NCBI GenBank assembly: GCA_031556525.1
Contig: JAVBSS010000010.1
Location: 1-64,000, forward strand
Length of the DNA stretch: 64,000 bases
Direction: 5' to 3'
Source: JAVBSN01 sp031556525
GTDB lineage: Bacteria; Bacillota; Clostridia; Lachnospirales; Lachnospiraceae
Below are positions 52,421 to 61,914 of this stretch, one piece after another. The position numbers and the translations under genes are program-made. The notes below the pieces were generated by a model. The model did no database searches. It was not told the DNA's origin and worked only from the letters and a program-made list of their open reading frames with translations. Position 1 is the first letter of the stretch. Each line of letters opens with the position of its first letter.

Positions 52421-54175
52421 ATGATTAAAGTTAAAAATTTATCCTACTCGTATCCACAGAAGGATTTATATAAAAAAATTTCATTTACAATAGAAGAGGA
52501 TGTGCACTGTGCATTGATTGGAACCAATGGTACTGGAAAGACTACGTTGCTTGACATACTAATGAACGCTGAAGAGTATTTGTATGATGGAAAAATAGAA
52601 AATGATTATACAGGTAGAATAGGATATGTTAGTCAATTTTCTCAATTGAATCAACAAGAAGATCTGACAGTATTTCAATATATCAGTGAAGAATTCGTAA
52701 GATTGGAAGGAGAAATTGCTGATTATTGTACTCAGATGGAAACTGCTGAAGATTTAGAAAAAATCTTTGAGAGCTATCAAAAAGTATTAGATGAATTCAA
52801 TGCTATTGATGGGGATTATTATGAGAGCAATATTAGAAAACAACTAAAAGTAGCAAAATTAGAGAAGTTAGAAAATCAAAAATTAAGTAACCTTAGTGGT
52901 GGAGAATTCAAATTAATTCAAGTAATTAGAGAAATGATGCTTAGTCCAAGATTCCTTATTATGGATGAGCCAGATGTATTCTTGGATTTTGAACATTTGA
53001 ATGCCCTAAGAAGATTGATAAATTCTCATAAGGGAACACTTATTGTTATTACTCATAATAGATATTTATTAAATCATTGTTTTAATAAGATACTTCATAT
53101 GGAAGGCATGGATATTCAGGAATTTAACGGAACATATACAGAATATAATTATGAATTATTAGCAACTAAGATTGATTTGGTGGAAATAGTATCAGAAGAG
53201 CAAGAAGAGATTGATCGTCAAAGTAAAATATTACAAATAGCTAGAAAAAAAGCTACAGTAATGGATAATGCGTCTCTTGGAAGGGCAGTTCATGCAAGGC
53301 AATCTATATTAGATAGGTTAAATGCAAGAAAAACAAAGGCTCCTTTTGTAGATATCAATCAGCCAGAGATTCATTTTGAATTTGATAAAGAAGTGGAAGA
53401 TGAAAATATTCTTGAACTAAGAGATTATAGTGTAGCATTTGATGAACAACTTTTAGAACATGTAAATTTTGAAATGAAGCCTACAGACCACGTTGCAATT
53501 GTTGGCAACAATGGAACAGGAAAAACAACCTTGCTACGTGAAGTATTTGAAAATAGTAAAGATTCAATTAAGATTAGTGAAGAGGCAGATATGAATATGT
53601 TTTGCCAAATAACAGATTCACTATATGATGATGCAAAAACTTTATATGAAATATTTGAAGAAAGAGGATTTGAAGATAAATGTGATATAGAGGTATATTT
53701 AAAGGAATTTGGTTTTGAAGGAGAAACTCTAGGCCAGAGAGTAAGGGAATTATCTGGTGGGGAAAAAGACTTATTTCAACTAGCTATAATATCATTAGGA
53801 AAAGCAAATTTGCTATTATTGGATGAACCGACGGGGCATTTAGATATTCATGCACAGATTTCATTAGAGCAGGCAATATCAGAGTATAAAGGAGCTATTC
53901 TTATGGTATCTCATGATTTCTATACCGTAGCTAATAGTGTGGATTATGTACTTTTAGTAGAGAACAATACTGTGCGCAGAATGAGTAATCGTAAATTTCG
54001 TCAGATGATATATGCAAATCATTTTGGTAAAGATTATCTAATACTTGAGCAGAAGAAAAAAGAGACGGAAACAAAGATTCAACATTTGCTCAAAGAGAAT
54101 CAATATGAGAAAGCAAAAGAACTTATGGAGCCATTAGAAAACATTATAAAAGAAATGAAAATGACTATTGGATAA
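52421..54175 (+). CDS. ABC-F family ATPase (ribosome-acting, possible resistance protein)
   Basis: 584 residues from ATG 52421, with GGAGG upstream; the frame opens earlier at 52385 without a site. Two ABC domains without membrane segments: Walker A GTNGTGKTTL and GNNGTGKTTL; signatures LSGGEFKLIQ and LSGGEKDLFQ; Walker B LIMDEPDVFLD and LLLDEPTGHLD. A linker of about 80 residues joins them. The arrangement is that of ABC-F proteins, which bind the ribosome E site; antibiotic-resistance members release drugs from the exit tunnel. The specific branch cannot be decided here. Confidence 0.9.
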   Translation: MIKVKNLSYSYPQKDLYKKISFTIEEDVHCALIGTNGTGKTTLLDILMNAEEYLYDGKIENDYTGRIGYVSQFSQLNQQEDLTVFQYISEEFVRLEGEIADYCTQMETAEDLEKIFESYQKVLDEFNAIDGDYYESNIRKQLKVAKLEKLENQKLSNLSGGEFKLIQVIREMMLSPRFLIMDEPDVFLDFEHLNALRRLINSHKGTLIVITHNRYLLNHCFNKILHMEGMDIQEFNGTYTEYNYELLATKIDLVEIVSEEQEEIDRQSKILQIARKKATVMDNASLGRAVHARQSILDRLNARKTKAPFVDINQPEIHFEFDKEVEDENILELRDYSVAFDEQLLEHVNFEMKPTDHVAIVGNNGTGKTTLLREVFENSKDSIKISEEADMNMFCQITDSLYDDAKTLYEIFEERGFEDKCDIEVYLKEFGFEGETLGQRVRELSGGEKDLFQLAIISLGKANLLLLDEPTGHLDIHAQISLEQAISEYKGAILMVSHDFYTVANSVDYVLLVENNTVRRMSNRKFRQMIYANHFGKDYLILEQKKKETETKIQHLLKENQYEKAKELMEPLENIIKEMKMTIG

Positions 54176-54224
54176 TTTATAATAAGAGTCTGATAACAAT
54201 AGATAAATTAGAGGAAAACAAATT

Positions 54225-54812
54225 ATGAAAAAACGTTATATAATACTAATAGTAGTAATTTTGTTACTTAGTTATATTGTTATAAATATGATAAGTATTT
54301 GTTTTTTCAGCACAAAAGACCAGAAATGCCAAGCAGACGTGGCAATTATTCTTGGTGCATCAGCGTACAATGGAGAAGTATCCCCAGTATATCAAGAAAG
54401 AATAAATCATGGCATTTATTTATATAATCAAGGCTATGTTAAGAAGTTAATTGTTACGGGTGGTGTAGGAGAAGGTAATAACGAATCCGATGCATATTAT
54501 GCTAAGCAATACGCTATATCTCAAGGTATTCCAGAGATGGATATATTAACAGAAGACACATCAACTATTACACAAGAAAACTTAGAAAATGCTAAAGTGA
54601 TAATGGATGAAAATACATATAATACAGCGATTATTGTCAGTGATCCACTACATATGAAGCGAGCAATGCTATTAGCAAGAGATGCAGGAATTAATGCATA
54701 TAGTTCACCAACAACCACATCCAAATATGAGAGTTTGCGAACTAAGATTCCATTTTTAGCAAGGGAAGTATTTTTCTATGTGGGATATAAATGGTATCGA
54801 ATATTTATGTAA
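54225..54812 (+). CDS. YdcF/SanA-like DUF218 membrane protein
   Basis: 195 residues with one N-terminal TM (about 5-24). The DUF218 core has VAIILGASAYNGEVSPVYQERI, KLIVTGGVGEGNNESDA and IIVSDPLHMKRAMLLARDAGI. These proteins act in envelope maintenance (SanA, ElyC, YdcF) and face outward. The start of the ankyrin gene lies 10 bp downstream. Confidence 0.87.
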   Translation: MKKRYIILIVVILLLSYIVINMISICFFSTKDQKCQADVAIILGASAYNGEVSPVYQERINHGIYLYNQGYVKKLIVTGGVGEGNNESDAYYAKQYAISQGIPEMDILTEDTSTITQENLENAKVIMDENTYNTAIIVSDPLHMKRAMLLARDAGINAYSSPTTTSKYESLRTKIPFLAREVFFYVGYKWYRIFM

Positions 54813-54822
54813 GGGGGAAGGT

Positions 54823-55866
54823 ATGAAAAAGAGAAAAACTTTACCAAAGGATTTTGAAGAGATTGTAGAATGTGGTGATATTGAAGAGATTAAAAAGGCA
54901 ATTGATGCTTGTGAAATAGATGCCTATACAGGCTTTGATAAGAAAACAGCATTGATGTTTACTGATTTACCAGAAGAGATTATAAGGTATCTAGTTGAAA
55001 ATGGTGCAGATATTAATCAAGCTACCATATATGGAGATACTGCGTTATCAAAGCATGCATTTGTTAATTCGGACAAAATACCACTATTAATAGAATTAGG
55101 AGCAGATATAAATTATCACGAAGAAAATAGAGATACAGCATTATATAAATTAGCAGGACACCATCGTGTAGATGGAATACGCACTTTAATTGAAAATGGA
55201 GCGGACATATATATAAAATGTGGACGTAATAATATAAATGTATTGGAGTATTCGTTACATTTATGTCGTAATATAGATATTGTTAATATGTATGATATTG
55301 CTATAATTTTTTTGGATAAGGGTATGGAAATCACAGATGATATGAGAAAGCAAGTAACACGAATTGGAGAAGACTTTGAGTTTATTAGGGAAGATTTCAA
55401 CGTGGATTATCTAGAAGAGACAGATATTGCATTACAGAATTTGTATAAGTTATTTGATGTTCGACCTATACCAAGACGTGTGATATATGATGGGACTTCG
55501 CCTATTGTTGTAAAAGAAAAAACATGGCAGAAACAACATGAAGAATTGTGGAATCTTCTAGTACCTGGTAGTGGTCATGCATCAACTATACAAGGAGAAG
55601 TTATTCGTATCGTAGGTAAGGTATCTTATGAGATTTTGGACAATGGTGGTATAAACTGGGATAAGGATTATAGAACTATGTGTAAAGCGTTGGTAGGATA
55701 CTTATCACAGGGAACTCCGGTAGATGGTGAAGCTATTGATATCTCAAAAAGTATTTCGCTTGATATGCCAGAAGAAAATTTAAATAAATTGGCTAAATAT
55801 GCAGTAGAATGGGTTATTGCTAATCCTATGCCTATAAAATTGGAATCAGTGGAGTATAAAAGATAA
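54823..55866 (+). CDS. Ankyrin-repeat protein
   Basis: 347 residues from ATG 54823, with GGGGGAAGG upstream; the frame could begin at 54778 but that overlaps the YdcF-like gene. Ankyrin repeats are visible at about 20-155: KKTALMFTDLPEEIIRYLVENGADIN, YGDTALSKHAF and RDTALYKLAGHHRVDGIRTLIENGADI. The C-terminal 150 residues have no recognised domain. It probably binds a partner protein. The stop TAA overlaps the next ATG (TAATG). Confidence 0.78.
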   Translation: MKKRKTLPKDFEEIVECGDIEEIKKAIDACEIDAYTGFDKKTALMFTDLPEEIIRYLVENGADINQATIYGDTALSKHAFVNSDKIPLLIELGADINYHEENRDTALYKLAGHHRVDGIRTLIENGADIYIKCGRNNINVLEYSLHLCRNIDIVNMYDIAIIFLDKGMEITDDMRKQVTRIGEDFEFIREDFNVDYLEETDIALQNLYKLFDVRPIPRRVIYDGTSPIVVKEKTWQKQHEELWNLLVPGSGHASTIQGEVIRIVGKVSYEILDNGGINWDKDYRTMCKALVGYLSQGTPVDGEAIDISKSISLDMPEENLNKLAKYAVEWVIANPMPIKLESVEYKR

Positions 55867-56264
55867 TGGATAGAATATATAAGCCTTTACAAAAACTTCA
55901 TAATGAAGAAATTCAAGCAATATTAGAATCAGGTTCTATAGAAGAATTAGTATTATTACCTCTTTCGGTTGGAGAACATCATTCTAGTTGGAAGGAAGCA
56001 CAAGATATATGTGTTGAGTTGACAAATCATAGCGATGAAAGAGTTCGTGCAAACGCAGCTTTAGGACTTGCGTATATTGCACGAACACATGGTAAACTTG
56101 AGAAACATATTGTTAAACCAGTATTACTTAAACTATTGAATGAGTGTCAAGAATATAGATGGAGAATAATTGATTCAATAGAAGATATTAATATTTATAT
56201 GAAATGGCATATTGGTGAGAAAGCAATTGATAGGATAGAAAAGGGAGATAACCTATTATTATAG
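55866..56264 (+). CDS. HEAT-like repeat small protein
   Basis: 132 residues, fully helical. The middle part (DERVRANAALGLAYIARTHGKLEKHIVKPVLLKLL) is a HEAT-type repeat pair. Such proteins are often immunity or adaptor proteins. It is translationally coupled to the ankyrin gene by TAATG, so the two likely work together. No enzyme motif is seen. Confidence 0.65.
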   Translation: MDRIYKPLQKLHNEEIQAILESGSIEELVLLPLSVGEHHSSWKEAQDICVELTNHSDERVRANAALGLAYIARTHGKLEKHIVKPVLLKLLNECQEYRWRIIDSIEDINIYMKWHIGEKAIDRIEKGDNLLL

Positions 56265-56267
56265 CTT

Positions 56268-56996
56268 TTATGTATCTAAAGAAATGTTGTTCCAATCGTG
56301 TTCTTCACATACAAGCCACTCTAGACCTCGCCTTCTTTCGGCAACAACTTCTGAATTTAAAGTACCAATTTCAGTTTCAGGTCTTACTCGCTTCTCAACA
56401 CAAGCCCAGTGATAGAAATAGAACAAGTCTAACATATCTAATATTTTTTCAGTGTTTCTTAATTTAAGTGAAGATGCTGAATATAGATACTCAATGGTAG
56501 AGCTAATAGCCATGGCTCTCTCAGTATTGCAAATTTTGGATACGTTTAACAATTCTTTATCAGTTATTAAATCTAATGCCCATATAAGTACCCAATACAC
56601 TTCATATGTCCACGCTATATCTACTAAATCTTGCCTAGCAAATTCATGTTCACATTCTTTTTTTGTATGTTTATTTTCAATAAGTAATCTTTCTTTTGGT
56701 AAGAAATCATCTAGGGATAAATTCCACTCATCCATTGTTTTCAAAACAAATGCTAATGACTGACCATAATCTTCACCGTTATTAATAGAACATGCTAATT
56801 GTATGGAAAGCATAGAAGCCAATGCTCTTTTTTTAACAGTTTCTACATCTTTTAATTTTATATCGCTACTTGCAGCTCGAAAGGGTAAATGCTCATTGTA
56901 AGCTATTTTCATTTTTTTAACTTTTTCAATTGTTTTTAATCGTCTACCATCAGGTGTGATAATTGTATTATTTTTTAATTTATCAAATAGTCCCAT
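56268..56996 (-). CDS. DUF4272 protein
   Basis: 242 residues. The stretch TVKKRALASMLSIQLACSINNGEDY and the later EKRVRPETEIGTLNSEVVAERRRGLEWLVCEEHDW match the DUF4272 family pattern, found near polymorphic toxin and accessory loci in Firmicutes. Function unknown. AAGGAGAT precedes the ATG. It is convergent with the HEAT gene, three bases apart. Confidence 0.7.
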   Translation of the reverse strand: MGLFDKLKNNTIITPDGRRLKTIEKVKKMKIAYNEHLPFRAASSDIKLKDVETVKKRALASMLSIQLACSINNGEDYGQSLAFVLKTMDEWNLSLDDFLPKERLLIENKHTKKECEHEFARQDLVDIAWTYEVYWVLIWALDLITDKELLNVSKICNTERAMAISSTIEYLYSASSLKLRNTEKILDMLDLFYFYHWACVEKRVRPETEIGTLNSEVVAERRRGLEWLVCEEHDWNNISLDT

Positions 56997-57102
56997 ACTG
57001 TAATCTCCTTTGTTTTTATTGTTTTATTATAGAGGATATGGATAATATTTTCTATATCTGATTGAAAATTTACTAATTTTAATGGTTGTGATATTAAATA
57101 TA

Positions 57103-57131
57103 GTGACATGAATTTATCATTATGCTAAAAT
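57103..57131 (+). promoter_or_regulatory. Promoter of purC
   Basis: GTGACA at 57103-57108, a 17-bp spacer and TAAAAT at 57126-57131 with TGC before it (extended -10). Confidence 0.55.
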
Positions 57132-57165
57132 GAAAGAAAATACGATATTAGAGAGGAAAGTATAA

Positions 57166-57855
57166 ATGAAAACACTTTATAATGGCAAGACAAAAACAGT
57201 TATGCTTAACGAAGAGGATAACACAGTATTCTTATTTTTTAAGGATGATGCAACTGGAGAAAACGGAGTATTCGATCCAGGTTCAAATACAGTTGGTGGA
57301 AGTGTAGAAGGAAAAGGAAATATAGGTCTTACAATTTCTAGCTATTTCTTTGAATTAATGGAGAAGAATGGTATACCAACACAATTTCTTGGTGCTAATT
57401 TAGATGAGAACTTAATGAAGGTTCGTAATCTTACAGTACCACCTTTGGAATTTATCTTACGCTACTACACAGCTGGAAGTATGTGCCGTAGATTTACTCT
57501 AGAAGAAGGAGTTCCTTTTGAGCCACCTTATTTAGAAGTTACACTTAAAGATGATATTCAAGGTGACCCAGTAATCAATGAGAGACTTTGTGTAATGAAG
57601 GGAATTCTACAAGAAGGTCAATTTGATGAAGGATTAGATGTACTTGTAAGAGTTGGAGAAATCCTTAGAAAAGAATTAGCAAGTATGAATCTTACTCTAA
57701 TAGATTTTAAAATCGAGTTAGGCTATGATGAAAATGGTAAGATTTTTGTAGCAGATGAGATTACACCAGATATCTGGAGAGTAAAAGATGAGAACGGAAA
57801 CATTCCAGATCAAATCGAATGTGGAAAAATGTTATTAGAGAAAATAAATAAATAA
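57166..57855 (+). CDS. purC: SAICAR synthetase PurC
   Basis: 229 residues, standard length. LYNGKTKTVM is a variant of the N-terminal ATP-binding loop of the family. RLCVMKGI, LTLIDFKIELGYD and VADEITPDIWR match the conserved core of phosphoribosylaminoimidazole-succinocarboxamide synthase. It catalyses the ATP-dependent joining of CAIR and aspartate in purine synthesis. It stands alone with its own promoter and terminator rather than within a pur operon. Confidence 0.93.
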   Translation: MKTLYNGKTKTVMLNEEDNTVFLFFKDDATGENGVFDPGSNTVGGSVEGKGNIGLTISSYFFELMEKNGIPTQFLGANLDENLMKVRNLTVPPLEFILRYYTAGSMCRRFTLEEGVPFEPPYLEVTLKDDIQGDPVINERLCVMKGILQEGQFDEGLDVLVRVGEILRKELASMNLTLIDFKIELGYDENGKIFVADEITPDIWRVKDENGNIPDQIECGKMLLEKINK

Positions 57856-57870
57856 TACTTAATAATAAGA

Positions 57871-57911
57871 GGGTGTTACGAGGTCATTGATGACTTTGGG
57901 AACACCCTTTT
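57871..57911 (+). terminator. Intrinsic terminator after purC
   Basis: GGGTGTT (57871-57877) pairs with AACACCC (57901-57907) with an inner AGGTCA/TGACTT pairing, followed by four T. Confidence 0.85.
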
Positions 57912-58025
57912 AAAATGGTATAAGATTGGCTATAATTTGCCTGCCCAAATATTGAAAAGATAATTGTTGAGAGTTATAATGAAAAAAGAGTCATTCTATC
58001 ATGGAGAGGTAGAAAGAGTGGTTGT

Positions 58026-59036
58026 ATGAAGAAAATGGAGTTACAATCAAAAGAGACTTACAGTCAAATTAGAAGCACGGTAATCACGGCTCAGTCGAAA
58101 GTAGCAGTGGCAGTGAATACGGCTATGGTGCAAGCATACTGGGAAATCGGAGAGCAGATTTATTTAGCTTGCGGTAAAAATGAGAGGGCAGAGTATGGCA
58201 AAAATTTGCTAAAGTATTTATCAGAGGAATTAACAAAAGAATTTGGAAAGGGATTTACAGTTGCAAATTTAAAGAATATGCGACAGTTTTATAGGACATT
58301 TCCAAAACGCTACACACTGTGTAGCGAATTAAGTTGGTCACACTATCGATTGCTTATGCGAATTGATAACGAAGATAGAAGAAACTTTTATCAAGAAGAA
58401 TGTATAAAATCTAGATGGAGTGTTCGCCAGTTAGAGAGACAGATTAATACTATGTATTATGACAGAATGTTGGCAAGTAGCGATAAGGTATCAGTTGCAG
58501 ATGAAATTAATCAGGTAGAACCCAAACCTGAATATGAGAAAATTATAAAAGATCCATATGTCTTGGAATTCTTGGATTTAGGAGCTAATCCGCATTTTTA
58601 TGAAAAGGATTTGGAACAGGCTATTATTGATGATTTGCAAAAGGTTTTACTTGAGTTAGGTAGAGGGTTTTGCTTTGAAGCAAGACAAAAGCATTTCGCA
58701 CTTGATAATGAACATTTTTACATCGATCTTGTTTTTTATAATTATATATTAAAGTGTCATGTGTTGGTGGATTTGAAAATTGGCAAGTTGACTCATCAAG
58801 ACATAGGTCAGATGCAGATGTATGTAAATTATTATACAAGGGAATTAATGAATGAAGGAGATAATCCACCAATAGGAATTGTACTATGTGCGGACAAAAG
58901 TGATTCTGTTGTTAAATATACGTTGCCAGAAGATAATACACAAATATATGCATCTAAATACATGACGTGTTTGCCAACAGAAGAAGAATTAAAAAGTACT
59001 TTGAATTTGGAAGAGTATACTAAAATAAAGAGATGA
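58026..59036 (+). CDS. DUF1016/YhcG PD-(D/E)xK nuclease family protein
   Basis: 336 residues. An N-terminal DUF1016_N helical domain (about 1-160, WSHYRLLMRIDNEDRRNFYQEECI) is followed by the nuclease core (about 185-300): FALDNEHFYIDLVFYN and HVLVDLKIGKL carry the D...D-x-K residues, then DIGQMQMYVNYY. Members sit beside restriction or phage-defence genes or toxins, and DUF1016 is sometimes linked to type I-like loci. No partner gene is adjacent here. Confidence 0.88.
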   Translation: MKKMELQSKETYSQIRSTVITAQSKVAVAVNTAMVQAYWEIGEQIYLACGKNERAEYGKNLLKYLSEELTKEFGKGFTVANLKNMRQFYRTFPKRYTLCSELSWSHYRLLMRIDNEDRRNFYQEECIKSRWSVRQLERQINTMYYDRMLASSDKVSVADEINQVEPKPEYEKIIKDPYVLEFLDLGANPHFYEKDLEQAIIDDLQKVLLELGRGFCFEARQKHFALDNEHFYIDLVFYNYILKCHVLVDLKIGKLTHQDIGQMQMYVNYYTRELMNEGDNPPIGIVLCADKSDSVVKYTLPEDNTQIYASKYMTCLPTEEELKSTLNLEEYTKIKR

Positions 59037-59040
59037 CGAA

Positions 59041-59127
59041 TTGGATGCATTTATTAATGAATTCAGTTGGTGGATTTCTGAAAGTCAGAAGAATGCCGAT
59101 GAAATTATGATAGAGGGTACATTGTAA
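59041..59127 (+). pseudogene. Fragment, 28 residues, unknown
   Basis: A TTG-initiated frame reads FINEFSWWISESQKNADEIMIEGTL with a stop at 59125-59127. It has no RBS and looks like the tail of a longer lost gene. The gene at 59129 starts just after its stop. Confidence 0.3.
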
Positions 59128-59128
59128 T

Positions 59129-59911
59129 ATGAAAATAAAGGAAAGTTTGGCTTCAACTAATAAATATAAACTAAATAATATTGTTGCTTTAACAATTATA
59201 CTAACAATTACAGTTATTGGAGGACTTGTTGCATTATTGATGTGGAAAGAATGGATTGGTTGGATTGCAGTTAGTATAGTTTGTTTTAGTCCTTTGATTT
59301 TTGTACTTATATATCAAAAAAAGCAAAAAATAGTGTATGAAAATTATATAAAGAAGTATGGTGAGGATCCTAGTTGTTACAAGGTTGATAGATGTTACTT
59401 TATACACTTAAATTCTCATTCTAACAAAATTGAAATTGATGTGGACAGCATAAATAAAGTTATGAATATAATTTCATATGGAACAATAGAAGTTCCAATA
59501 TCTATATTTGATAGTGAAAAAGTATATCCTAGTTCGCATATAGATAATTATATTTCGGGGCAACTAAACAAAACAGGTTATGGTGCAAAGATTGAAATGA
59601 ATATAGGACTTGAAGATTTAATAGAAGATATAAATAGAATAATTGATAAGAGAGAAGTTTTTATAAATAAACTGACAAAAGAACAAATTGTTGAGTTTGA
59701 TACTGATTTTGTAAAGGCTCGCCGTAATGATAATATAAATACATTCTATAATGATACAAATACTATATATGATATACTTGATAAACAAGGATATAGAATT
59801 ATAGATATTGTGCATAATGGATTTTGTTGGACAATAGTTAATGAAGAAGAGTTTAATAAAATAAAAGAGTTAGATCATAGAAACTTAATAAAACAAAAGG
59901 AGAGTTTTTAA
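59129..59911 (+). CDS. Membrane protein of unknown function
   Basis: 260 residues with two N-terminal TMs (about 18-38 and 43-61) and a soluble C-terminal domain of about 190 residues facing the cytoplasm. No family recognised. Its setting among fragments suggests accessory DNA, perhaps an immunity-type protein. AGAGGG lies about 13 bases before the start. Confidence 0.55.
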   Translation: MKIKESLASTNKYKLNNIVALTIILTITVIGGLVALLMWKEWIGWIAVSIVCFSPLIFVLIYQKKQKIVYENYIKKYGEDPSCYKVDRCYFIHLNSHSNKIEIDVDSINKVMNIISYGTIEVPISIFDSEKVYPSSHIDNYISGQLNKTGYGAKIEMNIGLEDLIEDINRIIDKREVFINKLTKEQIVEFDTDFVKARRNDNINTFYNDTNTIYDILDKQGYRIIDIVHNGFCWTIVNEEEFNKIKELDHRNLIKQKESF

Positions 59912-59922
59912 AAATATACACA

Positions 59923-60141
59923 TTGAATACTTTGGATATAGCAGAAAAATACAATATAGAAATGGAATGTGCGTCAGTAATGGCTGCAAGTCAGTTTAGA
60001 GGAATTAATACATATCAATTTTTATATGCAGAGGATAGTCTGGATAGTGAAGTTTGGGATGCAAGAACTATGGGAAATGTTCCACATTCTGATCTTGAGA
60101 AATATCTAAGGGTTGCATTAGAAGTTGCAGTTCGTTTATAA
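59923..60141 (+). pseudogene. C-terminal fragment of a nucleoside phosphorylase-like gene
   Basis: 72 residues. IEMECASVMAASQFRG contains the EMEC/EME element of the phosphorylase superfamily and YQFLYAEDSLDSEVWDAR and ALEVAVRL match the C-terminal third of family members, which are normally over 200 residues long. The N-terminal two-thirds are missing upstream, and the frame opens with TTG. It is a truncated gene. Confidence 0.65.
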
Positions 60142-60160
60142 AGATTAAAGGAGAACATTA

Positions 60161-60817
60161 ATGAAGAATCCTTGGGAAACAATTTCATTAACAGATTATG
60201 AAAATCATATGAAATTAGATACAGTAATGCAACTGCAAGTTTTAAATAACATGATGAGAGAACAGTTTTCTTATTCATCTGTTGGTACAATTATGATATT
60301 AGGAGTTGCTGGTGGTAATGGATTGGAGCATATTGATACAGATAAAATTAAAAAAGTATATGGTGTAGATATAAATAATGATTATTTGGAAGAGTGCAAG
60401 ACAAGATATGATAGTTTAAAAGATATATTTGAGTGTCTTTGTGTTGACTTGAGAGATAATCAAGTAGTTCTTCCTACTGCGGACATGGTTATTGCTGATT
60501 TATTAATAGAATATATAGGATATGAATGTTTTCAAAAAACGATTAAAATTATAAAACCTGAATATGTGTCTTGTATTATTCAAATTAATACATGCGATAG
60601 TTTTGTTTCAGATTCACCCTATATACATGTGTTTGATAATTTAAGTGAAGTACATTATCAAATTGATGAATATGAATTAGAAAATGTAATGGAACAAATA
60701 GAGTATTCGTTGATTAAGAAATGTCAACAAGAATTACCAAATGGAAAGAAATTTATTCAATTAGATTTTAAGAAGTCAACAAGTTTAAAAAGGAGAGATG
60801 TTTATGAAGATAACTAA
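60161..60817 (+). CDS. Class I SAM-dependent methyltransferase
   Basis: 218 residues. Motif I is ILGVAGGNGLEH and the acidic end of strand two is VYGVDINNDYL; DLRDNQ follows and then MVIADLLIEYIG. The Rossmann methyltransferase fold is evident but the substrate is not. AAGGAG seven bases before ATG. The last 14 bases overlap the hydrolase gene. Confidence 0.82.
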   Translation: MKNPWETISLTDYENHMKLDTVMQLQVLNNMMREQFSYSSVGTIMILGVAGGNGLEHIDTDKIKKVYGVDINNDYLEECKTRYDSLKDIFECLCVDLRDNQVVLPTADMVIADLLIEYIGYECFQKTIKIIKPEYVSCIIQINTCDSFVSDSPYIHVFDNLSEVHYQIDEYELENVMEQIEYSLIKKCQQELPNGKKFIQLDFKKSTSLKRRDVYEDN

Positions 60818-61712
60818 TAACTTTATCTCATCAGATGGTGTAACTAAAACAAGATATGTAATCTATAAACCAGAATGTGAACCCAAAGCGATTGTTCAGA
60901 TGTGCCATGGAATGTGTGAATATTTTGAACGTTATGAACCATTTGCGGAGTATCTTTGTGAAAAGGGATATTTAGTATATGGACATGATCATTTAGGACA
61001 TGGAGAGGATTCAGCAGAACTAGGATTCTTTGCATCTGAAAATGGATGGAAGTACTTAGTTAAAGATGTACATAAGATGTTCTTAATTGTTAGAGAACAG
61101 TATCCTTCTTTATCTACAATAATTATTGGACATAGTATGGGTTCATTTGTTCTAAGAAATTATCTAGCAAAATATCCAGATTCTTTTGATGGGGCTATTA
61201 TTATGGGAACAAGTGGTAAGAATCCGTTAAATAAATTTGCTATTAACTTAGCTAATAATATGAAAAAGAAGCATGGTGAAAAGTATCGTAGTAAGAAGCT
61301 TGCTTCAATGACGTTCCTTGGATATAACAAAAGATTTGAAAAGGCGTCAGAATTTGCGTGGCTTGCTGGTGATAGTGAAGTATATTTCAAATATGAGAAG
61401 AATCCACTTAATAACTTTATATTTACGGTAAGTGGTTATGTAGATTTGTTTACATTGTTGAACAATGTTTCTTCTAAGCGGTGGGTAGACAAGTTGTCGA
61501 AGGAGACACCATTCCTTTTAATGAGTGGTGAAGATGATCCAGTAGGTAATTATGGTAGAGGTGTTAAGCAAGTATATTCAATGATGAAATCTGGAGGATG
61601 TAATGTTGAGATGAAATTATATCCTAAAGGCAGGCATGAAATACTTAATGATTATTGTAAAGGTGATGTATATAAGGATGTGTTAGAATATATTGAGGAA
61701 ATTGTAAAATAA
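60804..61712 (+). CDS. Alpha/beta hydrolase, lysophospholipase/monoacylglycerol lipase-like
   Basis: 302 residues from ATG 60804, eight bases after AAGGAG; ATG 60798 is too near. The oxyanion loop CHGMCEYFERY, nucleophile elbow IIGHSMGSFV (Ser), acid GEDDPVG and His in GRHEIL complete the triad. It resembles clostridial lysophospholipases acting on membrane lipids. It is coupled to the methyltransferase. Confidence 0.88.
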   Translation: MKITNNFISSDGVTKTRYVIYKPECEPKAIVQMCHGMCEYFERYEPFAEYLCEKGYLVYGHDHLGHGEDSAELGFFASENGWKYLVKDVHKMFLIVREQYPSLSTIIIGHSMGSFVLRNYLAKYPDSFDGAIIMGTSGKNPLNKFAINLANNMKKKHGEKYRSKKLASMTFLGYNKRFEKASEFAWLAGDSEVYFKYEKNPLNNFIFTVSGYVDLFTLLNNVSSKRWVDKLSKETPFLLMSGEDDPVGNYGRGVKQVYSMMKSGGCNVEMKLYPKGRHEILNDYCKGDVYKDVLEYIEEIVK

Positions 61713-61738
61713 TAATAGTAATACATTTAAATTTTAAT

Positions 61739-61784
61739 AGAAGCTATAGTAGATTGATATACAATTGACTAAGGCTTCTTTTTT
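61739..61784 (+). terminator. Terminator after the hydrolase gene
   Basis: AGAAGC (61739-61744) pairs with GCTTCT (61774-61779), followed by a run of T. Confidence 0.7.
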
Positions 61785-61914
61785 GATTTATTATATATCT
61801 AATGTATGAAAATAAACTGAAAAGCTACTGAAATAGGTGTAATTCTACCGTTGGTCGATAGCGGTTTTTAAAGATGAATAGTATGATAAAGACATAGATA
61901 GAAGGGAGAATATT

